This document shows positions 1 through 10,171 of a stretch of DNA of 64,000 nucleotides, one piece after another (the stretch's first letter is position 1; every line of letters starts with the position of its first letter). The notes below the pieces were generated by a model. The model was not told the origin of the DNA, did no database searches, and saw nothing but the letters and a program-made list of their open reading frames with translations. Position numbers and translations under genes: made by a program. This DNA comes from Isoperla grammatica (lineage: Eukaryota > Arthropoda > Insecta > Plecoptera > Perlodidae): contig OX246741.1 in the NCBI GenBank assembly GCA_945910005.1, positions 33,871,385 to 33,935,384 of the forward strand, written 5' to 3'.

Positions 1-3000
1 GACAGAGTATACCACTCTGTGACGCCACCACACGTCGAGTGTTGCCAACGCGCTTCATGTCGGATACTTGGACGACAGAGTATATCACTCTGTGACGTCA
101 CCACACGTCGAGTGTTGCCAACGCGCTTCATGTCGGATACTTGGACGACAGAGTATACCACTCTGTGACGCCACCACACGTCGAGTGTTGCCAACGCGCT
201 TCATGTCGGATACTTGGACGACAGAGTATATCACTCTGTGACGTCACCACACGTCGAGTGTTGCCAACGCGCTTCATGTCGGATACTTGAACGACAGAGT
301 ATATCACTCTGTGACGTCACCACACGTCGAGTGTTGCCAACGCGCTTCATGTCGGATACTTGGACGACAGAGTATATCACTCTGTGACGTCACCACACGT
401 CGAGTGTTGCCAACGCGCTTCATGTCGGATACTTGGTCGACAGAGTATATCACTCTGTGACGTCACCACACGTCGAGTGTTGCCAACGCGCTTCATGTCG
501 GATACTTGGACGACAGAGTATATCACTCTGTGACGTCAACACACGTCGAGTGTTGCCAACGCGCTTCATGTCGGATACTTGGACGACAGAGTATATCACT
601 CTGTGACGCCAACACACGTCAAGTGTTGCCAACGCGCTTCATGTCGGATACTTGGACGACAGAGTATATCACTCTGTGACGTCAACACACGTCGAGTGTT
701 GCCAACGCGCTTCATGTCGGATACTTAGACGACAGAGTATATCACTCTGTGACGTCACCACACGTCGAGTGTTGCCAACGCGCTTCATGTCGGATACTTG
801 GACGACAGAGTATACCACTCTGTGACGTCAACACACGTCGAGTGTTGCCAACGCGCTTCATGTCGGATACTTGGACGACAGAGTATACCACTCTGTGACG
901 TCAACACACGTCGAGTGTTGCCAACGCGCTTCATGCCGGATACTTGAACGACAGAGTATATCACTCTGTGACGTCACCACACGTCGAGTGTTGCCAACGC
1001 GCTTCATGTCGGATACTTGGACGACAGAGTATATCACTCTCTGACGTCACCACACGTCGAGTGTTGCCAACGCGCTTCATGTCGGATACTTGGACGACAG
1101 AGTATACCACTCTGTGACGTCAACACACGTCGAGTGTTGCCAACGCGCTTCATGTCGGATACTTGGACGACAGAGTATATCACTCTGTGACGTCAACACA
1201 CGTCGAGTGTTGCCAACGCGCTTCATGTCGGATACTTGGACGACAGAGTATATCACTCTGTGACGTCACCATACGTCGAGTGTTGCCAACGCGCTTCATG
1301 TCGGATACTTGGACGACAGAGTATATCACTCTGTGACGTCAACACACGTCGAGTGTTGCCAACGCGCTTCATGTCGGATACTTGGACGACAGAGTATATC
1401 ACTCTGTGACGTCACCATACGTCGAGTGTTGCCAACGCGCTTCATGTCGGATACTTGGACGACAGAGTATATCAATCTCTGACGTCACCGCACGTCGAGT
1501 GTTGCCAACGCGCTTCATGTCGGATACTTGGACGACAGAGTATATCACTCTGTGACGTCAACACACGTCGAGTGTTGCCAACGCGCTTCATGTCGGATAC
1601 TTGGACGACAGAGTATACCACTCTGTGACGTCAACACACGTCGAGTGTTGCCAACGCGCTTCATGTCGGATACTTGGACGACAGAGTATATCACTCTGTG
1701 ACGTCAACACACGTCGAGTGTTGCCAACGCGCTTCATGTCGGATACTTGGACGACAGAGTATACCACTCTGTGACGTCAACACACGTCGAGTGTTGCCAA
1801 CGCGCTTCATGTCGGATACCTGGACGACAGAGTATACCACTCTGTGACGTCACCACACGTCGAGTGTTGCCAACGCGCTTCATGTCGGATACTTGGACGA
1901 CAGAGTATATCACTCTGTGACGTCACCACACGTCGAGTGTTGCCAACGCGCTTCATGTCGGATACTTGGACGACAGAGTATATCACTCTGTGACGTCAAC
2001 ACACGTCGAGTGTTGCCAACGCGCTTCATGTCGGATACTTGGACGACAGAGTATATCACTCTGTGACGTCACCACACGTCGAGTGTTGCCAACGCGCTTC
2101 ATGTCGGATACTTGGACGACAGAGTATATCACTCTGTGACGCCAACACACGTCAAGTGTTGCCAACGCGCTTCATGTCGGATACTTGGACGACAGAGTAT
2201 ACCACTCTGTGACGTCACCACACGTCGAGTGTTGCCAACGCGCTTCATGTCGGATACTTGGACGACAGAGTATATCACTCTGTGACGCCACCACACGTCG
2301 AGTGTTGCCAACGCGCTTCATGCCGGATACTTGGTCGACAGAGTATATCACTCTGTGACGCCACCACACGTCGAGTGTTGCCAACGCGCTTCATGCCGGA
2401 TACTTGGACGACAGAGTATACCACTCTGTGACGTCAACACACGTCGAGTGTTGCCAACGCGCTTCATGTCGGATACTTAGACGACAGAGTATATCACTCT
2501 GTGACGTCACCACACGTCGAGTGTTGCCAACGCGCTTCATGTCGGATACTTGGACGACAGAGTATATCACTCTGTGACGTCACCCCACGTCGAGTGTTGC
2601 TAACGCGCTTCATGTCGGATACTTGGACGACAGAGTATATCACTCTGTGACGTCATCACACGTCGAGTGTTGCCAGCGCGCTTCATGTCGGATACTTGGA
2701 CGACAGAGTATATCACTCTGTGACGTCAACACACGTCGAGTGTTGCCAACGCGCTTCATGTCGGATACTTGGACGACAGAGTATATCACTCTGTGACGTC
2801 AACACACGTCGAGTGTTGCCAACGCGCTTCATGTCGGATACTTGGACGACAGAGTATATCACTCTGTGACGTCAACACACGTCGAGTGTTGCTAACGCGC
2901 TTCATGTCGGATACTTGGACGACAGAGTATATCACTCTGTGACGTCACCACACGTCGAGTGTTGCCAACGCGCTTCATGTCGGATACTTGGACGACCGAG

Positions 3001-3094
3001 TATACCACTCTGTGACGTCACCACACGTCGAGTGTTGCCAACGCGCTTCATGTCGGATACTTGGACGACAGAGTATATCACTCTGTGACGTCAA
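1..3094. repeat. 73-bp satellite-like tandem array, about 42 copies
   Basis: A 73-bp unit beginning GACAGAGTATATCACTCTGT repeats head to tail about 42 times with only scattered substitutions (for example TATATC/TATACC and GTCACC/GTCAAC). The array begins at or before the left edge and breaks off at about 3094, where unique sequence begins. Each unit contains a short inverted repeat (CAGAGT...ACTCTG). Short open frames on the minus strand are a by-product of the repeat and differ only as the repeat units differ. No gene is supported here. It could lie in a far-upstream intron or 5' flank of the channel gene. Confidence 0.97.
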
Positions 3095-4314
3095 GTGTCG
3101 CCTGTGACATAACATACCGCGTGCATGTTTGTCTGGACTAACACGTGAATGTTATGTTGGACTACGTAACTATTAAAATGTCAATGAACTTCCTAGTAGT
3201 CACAGAGTTGAATATCGTCAATTAATAAAACATCGTTCGGCCGCTAATGACATGATACCGACATGCAACGGGATATTGATGACGTCATTGTATATGTCAG
3301 CCACGTGTTATGAATCTCAGCAATGTTCTGTGAGTACGGTAGGCAACATATTAAATGAAGGATAAGTGAGAAAACTTTTTCTCTCAGAACAACTCGTCTC
3401 CATTAATTTTGTGTCCGTTACGATAACAATCATTATTATTCACTAACGGTTTTTGTTTATTGATTCTAAAATAAGATTAAGCTCAAATGTTATAAGCTGA
3501 GTTCAGGAGAGTTGTTAGAATTCTGGCCAAACCTTGGTTTACTTGGCTTATGTCGGCGAGTGAATCCAGTGTACCCTACCTTGTGTCAGCTTCAAACTAA
3601 ATAATACCATTTTGGTGGCAAAGTGGAAATTTGTTGTGCAATTCAGTTACTAATCACATAATTTAATCCAGAAATTAGACTGGAAAGACATTGATGTTCA
3701 TTCATGTACATTTATTGTAATTGCTGGTATAAGTTATGTGAAATGCAGTTGTACGTTGTAAGTGAGTTGTAGTTGTAAGTTGTAAGTAGGGATAAAAGTT
3801 TATCGTCAATATGAAGAACGTTCTATAATATTGGAAATGTTTAATAAAGTGCAAGTTTTGGTATACCAAAGAAAATAACAACACGGGACAAACAATGGTT
3901 TCAAATATTGTCATAATTACGCTTGTTATTTTGCTTATTGTTTAGTCATGTATTTAAAAATTAATTAATTAATTAAAAATAATAGCAACCCATCTGATTA
4001 CAGTATTCATAACCATTTTCTTGCAGTCCTTGGTTCTTACAAAACCATTTAAAGTTCATTTCACACAATGTCATGAAGGTTGTTTGAGATACGTTGCACG
4101 TTTTCAATACATGGTTACATCATGTCTGCGATATTCTAGCAGTGACGTAACGAACCAGCCTATGAGGTCATTCCCACTGGTCGCGGCTTTGTATCGCGGT
4201 CGATGACGTCATAGTTAGATGATATCGATACAGCTGATTGATTAGCTGGCTGGTGAGCCCCGAGCTTATGACAACAGTCAAGACTGCGCATGAGGGAGCA
4301 CGTTGTCTTTCGGT
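3095..4314. other. Unique AT-rich sequence, no gene seen
   Basis: Single-copy sequence between the satellite and the SINE. I find no open frame with recognisable protein similarity, no RNA gene and no clear transposon ends. It is upstream of the first channel exon seen, so it may be intron or 5' flank. Confidence 0.6.
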
Positions 4315-4725
4315 AAAGCCGCGGTTGCTTAGCCGGTTATCATACAAACACCGAAGTTAAGCAACCTTGGGCTAGGTCAGGAGGTGGATGGGTGACCAGT
4401 AACCACTCTCCACTGAAACACTAGTAACCGTTGGTAAGAGCAGATTGGAGGGTTCGAAAGCTTGTGTAACAGCTTCGTTCTTCTCGTCAACTGCTCGGCA
4501 GTCCAGGTTAGCGGAGGAACCTATATGACTGGTCAAAGTTACACAGTCTTTTCGGATGGGATGTATAGCCGATGGTCCCCTTGGTACTTTTCGACAGAAG
4601 TAGGCTACGTGCCGGTACCAGGCTTCCCCTCCTCCCTTCCTCATTATCATTCATCAATCATCACTCATCAGGCTAAAGATGACATTGTGCCCTACACTGG
4701 GCTTTATTACAATAAAGAAAAGTAT
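4315..4725 (+). mobile_element. 5S rRNA-derived SINE (SINE3-like) relic
   Basis: At 4349-4400 the sequence closely follows the internal promoter half of eukaryotic 5S rRNA: CCGAAGTTAAGCAACC, then GGGCTAGGTCAG, then GGATGGGTGACC. The 5' and 3' parts do not pair as a functional 5S rRNA would, so this is not a working 5S gene. It is followed by about 300 nt of unrelated body, a C/T-rich and CATT/CATC-rich stretch (4625-4670) and an A-rich end with AATAAAG near 4710, as expected for a retroposed SINE using a 5S-type promoter. Family membership is inference. The exact ends are approximate. Confidence 0.65.
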
Positions 4726-5162
4726 GTTCACTCCTTGAACATTCCAAAGAAATGTCCGGTTAGGTTAATGTCTTGCTGGAGTCAATGGCCCGGATGAATA
4801 AAAGTGAGCATTACCTTATACTCGCGGAAATGTGAGCAAAACCTTCGCTTGGTAAGAATAAAAGTAGGAGCATAAGCTTATGCTCAAGACTCATCTCGGA
4901 ATTGGAGCACCTGCTCACATTCTCACCTCATGCTCACGCTTGGGAGTATTTTGTATGAATAAAGTGAAGTCTTTGCTTATGATGTTGAGCATCTGCTTGA
5001 AAATTACTGGATCTAGTCAGTAGCAGACTCAACAGTGAGGTTGGGTTGAGTTATGACCGAATATGTGCTTCGTGTGCGGTCTGAAAAGCGACATAATCCT
5101 CGTGTGTCTCCTCACAATAGTGATTTTAGACATTTGTTCCTCTGTAATGAAGAAAATGTACT

Positions 5163-5725
5163 TTGATTGCTAATTATTTTCTTGGTGAAAGCAATGAAAC
5201 TAGAGGCAGCGCCCTTTCGTCAGAGCACCGAATGAAAACTTTTCTAAGATATGGCGGATCCAGGGTTTCAAAAGTGGATTGGATAATGGTTAGGGTGCAT
5301 CAATCAACTATTTTAAAAACTCTATGGAAAGTTATGGGAAAAGTTATTGAAAAAGCCCACATTTGGATCAAATTGCCATCTACTACTGAAAATGTCATAG
5401 ACGAAGCTCAACTCCAATGGCAAAACAAATACGCATTCCCTATCGCTATAGGTGTTATTGATAGCACGCATGTAAAGATTCTTCAACCGGCTGGGTATGG
5501 AGATAAGTACGAAAATAGGAAGGGGTTTGTAAGTCTGAACGTGCAAGCTACTTGCAATGTAAAAGAAAATATTTACTGGTGTTGACGTTAGCTGGCCCGG
5601 CTCAGTACACGATAGTAGAATATGGAAAAACACCGATATCCAAGTGAAAATGAGCAAGCTGCAAATGCCGTGGTTTTGGGAGATGACGATTACGGAATAA
5701 AACCATGGCTCATGACGCCTATACT
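5163..5725 (+). pseudogene. HARBI1-like (DDE_4) transposase remnant
   Basis: This is a decayed transposase of the PIF/Harbinger superfamily, whose family members cut and paste DNA with a DDE nuclease. An open frame at 5163-5585 carries SRVSKVDW-like N-terminal helical sequence, then AIGVIDSTHVKI and NRKGFVSLNVQAT, the typical first catalytic Asp region and RKGF block. After the stop at 5583 the similarity resumes in another frame: VSWPGSVHDSRIWKN (second Asp region, 5587-5631) and then a GDDDYGIKPWLMTP-like block near 5680-5716. A frameshift and stop therefore break the domain, and the C-terminal part is missing or displaced by the hAT insertion. It is about 180 residues compared with roughly 350 in intact family members. 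It is not functional as it stands. Confidence 0.8.
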
Positions 5726-5746
5726 ACGCAGCTAGGCTAGCTGGAC

Positions 5747-6284
5747 TAGAGGTATGCACGGGTATACGGGCTCGGCCCGCGAGCCCAGTTACGGGCCTTG
5801 ATATCTTTATTAAGACGGGCCCGGGCCGGGCCTGGGCCTACATATCACTGAACGAGGAGGGATTTTTCAGGCTCTTTTAATGTTTTCATTTTGTAATCAG
5901 TAATTGAAATGAAAGAAATGTAATGTTATTTTACCAACATTTCCGAAACTTAAAACAAAACCGAAATAGTATAAACTTCCGGTCACAACATTTTTGTTGT
6001 AATTCTTTTCGTTACATACTTTCACTGGCAATAGTTACTAATTTCGTTATGATCTAATCTAATTTTTGTTCCCACCCTGTCGTTCGTATTCCTTGCCAAA
6101 TACTATAAAAATCAACTTGCTGCTTTAACAGTTGAATAGGCTTTTACGGGCCAATTTACACTACAGGCGGGTCTGGGCCGGACCCGGGCTCTGACTAGCT
6201 TACTCACTACGGGCCGGTACGAGCCCGGGCCTGAAATACCGGGCCCGTGCCGGGCTTCTATAGTTAGGCCCGTGTAGACCTCTA
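5747..6284. mobile_element. hAT-type MITE with perfect 8-bp target duplication
   Basis: The element starts TAGAGGTATGCACGGG and ends, on the opposite strand, TAGAGGTCTACACGGG. Exact 8-bp direct repeats AGCTGGAC lie immediately outside (5739-5746 and 6285-6292). This is the signature of a hAT-superfamily insertion. Subterminal regions are rich in GGGCC words on both sides and the 538-bp body has no coding capacity. It lies inside the Harbinger relic, so it inserted later. Confidence 0.9.
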
Positions 6285-6536
6285 AGCTGGACTACCGGCC
6301 GGCGAGGGAGGGGGAGGCAAAACGCATGCTTCAAGTTGCGCGCGCGATGAGAATATCGGAGCATCTGCTCCTTTTATCGGAGCACCTTCTACGGAGTATA
6401 AGGTAAAGGTTATTCATACGAAACTGAGCAGATACTTATACTCTTACCTTATACTTGGAGCAGAAGCTTATACTTCATGCTCACACTCAAGAGCATCTAC
6501 TCATGTTTTATTCATACGGCCCAATGTCTAGTAAGG

Positions 6537-6848
6537 CTGGTTCGCTCATAGTAGAAACGAAACGTTTAGAGCGAATGACCAATGTTTGTCTTATAGATCG
6601 AGAAAAGGCGTTTAAAGGGCCAACAGGTAGCGCGCTGTTGTCATTTACTTATAATTCTTTTTCTTTCAAAGGGTGACATTCTTTCGACTTCCGTTAATAT
6701 AAAATTGGCAACCGTGTTTTCCCTTAGAGCTGAGCTCAGCTCTAAGTGTTTTCCTAGTAAATATTGGTTTACAAGCCGATTATAATGGTTCAATACACAA
6801 ACATGGGCCACTAACTCTAAACTTTTCGTTTCTACTATGAGCGGACAG
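6537..6848. mobile_element. Inverted-repeat (MITE-like) element
   Basis: About 50 bp at the left end (CGCTCATAGTAGAAACGAAA...) is repeated in inverted orientation at the right end (6790-6848), with a few mismatches. The centre contains the palindrome AGAGCTGAGCTCAGCTCT. No coding region and no clear target duplication were found, so the superfamily is not assigned. Confidence 0.7.
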
Positions 6849-7140
6849 ACAAAGCCTCTGGTATTGCAGTGATAATGTTGCCAGGCGTTGTCAGAGAACA
6901 TTCCAAGCACGGGTAGTGTGCTACTTACACTGGATAATAACAAGACGCTTCTGGGAAATCCCGCAGCGAATAAGCACGAATTACATCGTGTAGAGTGACC
7001 ATCTCTAATTTTACAGCTTACTTTGCTTGTTACGGCGTGTCCAGCACTGTTCACTGAAAATACACCAGATGCATTCTGGTGGCAATAAAATGAACTATTA
7101 TGAGAAGGAGTTTCACAAAGCAGCGCTATGTGTTAGTTAA
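6849..7140. other. Short unique stretch
   Basis: No gene or repeat was recognised between the inverted-repeat element and the 104-bp array. Confidence 0.5.
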
Positions 7141-7144
7141 AGTC

Positions 7145-9976
7145 CTCAATAGATGCTGAGTGCACATGTACTCAAGCTGTGTGTGCTTGCAGGTTGGAGA
7201 GAGTGTTGGCCTGCCTGCTCATCCATAACGCTAGTGTCGGTGCACGTGTACTCAAGCTTCGTGTGCTTGCAGGTTGGCGGCAGCACAGGAGGCGGCAGCA
7301 CAACAGCGGAGTGGGCGTGGCCTGCTATTGTACTAGAGTGTCGGTGCACGTGTACTCAAGCTTTGTGTGCTTGCAGGTTGGCGGCAGCACAGGAGGCGGC
7401 AGCACAACAGCGGAGTGGGCGTGGCCTGCTATTGTACTAGAGTGTCGGTGCACGTGTACTCAAGCTTCGTGTGCTTGCAGGTTGGCGGCAGCACAGGAGG
7501 CGGCAGCACAACAGCGGAGTGGGCGTGGCCTGCTATTGTACTAGAGTGTCGGTACACGTGTACTCAAGCTGCGTGTGCTTGCAGGTTGGCGGCAGCACAG
7601 GAGGCGGCAGCACAACAGCGGAGTGGGCGTGGCCTGCTACTGTACTAGAGTGTCGGTGCACGTGTACTCAAGCTGCGTGTGCTTGCAGGTTGGCGGCAGC
7701 ACAGGAGGCGGCAGCACAACAGCGGAGTGGGCGTGGCCTGCTACTGTACTAGAGTGTCGGTGCACGTGTACTCAAGCTGCGTGTGCTTGCAGGTTGGCGG
7801 CAGCACAGGAGGCGGCAGCACAACAGCGGAGTGGGCGTGGCCTGCTACTGTACTAGAGTGTCGGTGCACGTGTACTCAAGCTTCGTGTACTTGCAGGTTG
7901 GCGGCAGCACAGGAGGCGGCAGCACAACAGCGGAGTGGGCGTGGCCTGCTATTGTACTAGAGTGTCGGTACACGTGTACTCAAGCTGCGTGTGCTTGCAG
8001 GTTGGCGGCAGCACAGGAGGCGGCAGCACAACTGCGGAGTGGGCGTGGCCTGCTATTGTACTAGAGTGTCGGTGCACGTGTACTCAAGCTTCGTGTGCTT
8101 GCAGGTTGGCGGCAGCACAGGAGGCGGCAACACAACTGCGGAGTGGGCGTGGCCTGCTACTGTACTAGAGTGTCGGTACACGTGTACTCAAGCTGCGTGT
8201 GCTTGCAGGTTGGCGGCAGCACAGGAGGCGGCAGCACAACAGCGGAGTGGGCGTGGCCTGCTATTGTACTAGAGTGTCGGTACACGTGTACTCAAGCTGC
8301 GTGTGCTTGCAGGTTGGCGGCAGCACAGGAGGCGGCAGCACAACAGCGGAGTGGGCGTGGCATGCTATTGTACTAGAGTGTCGGTACACGTGTACTCAAG
8401 CTGCGTGTGCTTGCAGGTTGGCGGCAGCACAGGAGGCGGCATCACAACAGCGGTGTGGGCGTGGCCTGCTATTGTACTAGAGTGTCGGTACACGTGTACT
8501 CAAGCTGCGTGTGCTTGCAGGTTGGCGGCAGCACAGGAGGCGGCAGCACAACAGCGGTGTGGGCGTGGCCTGCTATTGTACTAGAGTGTCGGTACACGTG
8601 TACTCAAGCTGCGTGTGCTTGCAGGTTGGCGGCAGCACAGGAGGCGGCAGCACAACAGCGGTGTGGGCGTGGCCTGCTATTGTACTAGAGTGTCGGTACA
8701 CGTGTACTCAAGCTGCGTGTGCTTGCAGGTTGGCGGCAGCACAGGAGGCGGCAGCACAACAGCGGAGTGGGCGTGGCCTGCTATTGTACTAGAGTGTCGG
8801 TACACGTGTACTCAAGCTGCGTGTGCTTGCAGGTTGGCGGCAGCACAGGAGGCGGCAGCACAACAGCGGAGTGGGCGTGGCCTGCTATTGTACTAGAGTG
8901 TCGGTGCACGTGTACTCAAGCTTCGTGTGCTTGCAGGTTGGCGGCAGCACAGGAGGCGGCAACACAACTGCGGAGTGGGCGTGGCCTGCTACTGTACTAG
9001 AGTGTCGGTGCACGTGTACTCAAGCTTCGTGTGTTTGCAGGTTGGCGGCAGCACAGGAGGCGGCAGCACAACAGCGGTGTGGGCGTGGCCTGCTACTGTA
9101 CTAGAGTGTCGGTGCACGTGTACTCAAGCTTCGTGTGCTTGCAGGTTGGCGGCAGCACAGGAGGCGGCAGCACAACAGCGGTGTGGGCGTGGCCTGCTAT
9201 TGTACTAGAGTGTCGGTGCACGTGTACTCAAGCTTCGTGTGCTTGCAGGTTGGCGGCAGCACAGGAGGCGGCAACACAACTGCGGAGTGGGCGTGGCCTG
9301 CTACTGTACTAGAGTGTCGGTGCACGTGTACTCAAGCTTCGTGTGTTTGCAGGTTGGCGGCAGCACAGGAGGCGGCAGCACAACAGCGGTGTGGGCGTGG
9401 CCTGCTACTGTACTAGAGTGTCGGTGCACGTGTACTCAAGCTTCGTGTGCTTGCAGGTTGGCGGCAGCACAGGAGGCGGCAGCACAACAGCGGTGTGGGC
9501 GTGGCCTGCTATTGTACTAGAGTGTCGGTACACGTGTACTCAAGCTGCGTGTGCTTGCAGGTTGGCGGCAGCACAGGAGGCGGCAGCACAACAGCGGAGT
9601 GGGCGTGGCCTGCTATTGTACTAGAGTGTCGGTGCACGTGTACTCAAGCTTCGTGTGCTTGCAGGTTGGCGGCAGCACAGGAGGCGGCAGCACAACAGCG
9701 GTGTGGGCGTGGCCTGCTATTGTACTAGAGTGTCGGTACACGTGTACTCAAGCTGCGTGTGCTTGCAGGTTGGCGGCAGCACAGGAGGCGGCAGCACAAC
9801 AGCGGAGTGGGCGTGGCCTGCTACTGTACTAGAGTGTCGGTGCACGTGTACTCAAGCTTCGTGTGCTTGCAGGTTGGCGGCAGCACAGGAGGCGGCAGCA
9901 CAACAGCGGAGTGGGCGTGGCCTGCTACTGTACTAGAGTGTCGGTGCACGTGTACTCAAGCTTCGTGTGCTTGCAG
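7145..9976 (+). repeat. 104-bp tandem array carrying copies of the first exon's 3' splice site
   Basis: About 26 head-to-tail copies (plus a degenerate one at about 7149-7230) of a 104-bp unit lead directly into the exon at 9977. Each unit contains GTGCTTGCAG followed by GTTGGCGGCAGCACAG, which is exactly the acceptor and the start of the exon coding [14 protein letters not shown]. The exon itself is thus the last unit of the array. In the other copies the exon-like part runs into GGGCGTGGCCTG and then a TAG, instead of into the channel frame. The many near-identical open frames of 93 codons are shadows of this repeat. Confidence 0.95.
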
Positions 9977-10171
9977 GTTGGCGGCAGCACAGGAGGCGGC
10001 AGCACAACAGCGGAGTGGTCGTGACTGGTCGCCAGCGGTTGCCGGGGGCTACTCGACCAGCGGAATGGCACCACCCAAAGTAGACCCGAACGTCAAGGGG
10101 CCTTCCTCGCTATTCATTCTAAGCGAGGAGAACCCCATACGGCGATACACGCGCTTCATCATAGAGTGGCC
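9977..10171 (+). CDS. cac: cac exon 1 (first seen): cytoplasmic N-terminus
   Basis: Acceptor TTGCAG at 9971-9976. The exon opens in phase with [14 protein letters not shown] and ends with [18 protein letters not shown] then IIEWP, the conserved segment just before IS1 in arthropod Cav2. The in-frame ATG at 10064 (MAPPKVDP) could serve as a start in some transcripts, but the open frame and acceptor suggest an upstream exon. The last codon is split after two bases. The donor is not GT but ATATCCTTT (10172-10180), a U12 AT-AC donor. The first 40 bases are shared with the upstream array. Confidence 0.9.

Larger units (their letters stand above)
4787..6522 (+). mobile_element. PIF/Harbinger DNA transposon relic, interrupted by a hAT MITE
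   Basis: The two ends are inverted copies: GGCCCGGATGAATAAAA at 4787 and, on the other strand, GGGCCGTATGAATAAAA ending at 6522. Both are followed inward by related subterminal sequence rich in TGCTC/GAGCA words. A 3-bp direct repeat AAT flanks the element (4784-4786 and 6523-6525), matching the 3-bp duplications of this superfamily. The interior encodes the decayed transposase at 5163-5725. A second element (5747-6284) sits inside it. Confidence 0.75.

Noticed and set aside
4349..4400. Functional 5S rRNA gene
   Set aside because: Only the internal promoter half resembles 5S. The flanks do not form the terminal stem and no T-run terminator follows at the right place.
7367..9936. Series of 93-codon open frames as a multigene family
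   Set aside because: All are the same 104-bp minisatellite read in one frame with a stop per three units. Only the last unit joins the channel frame.
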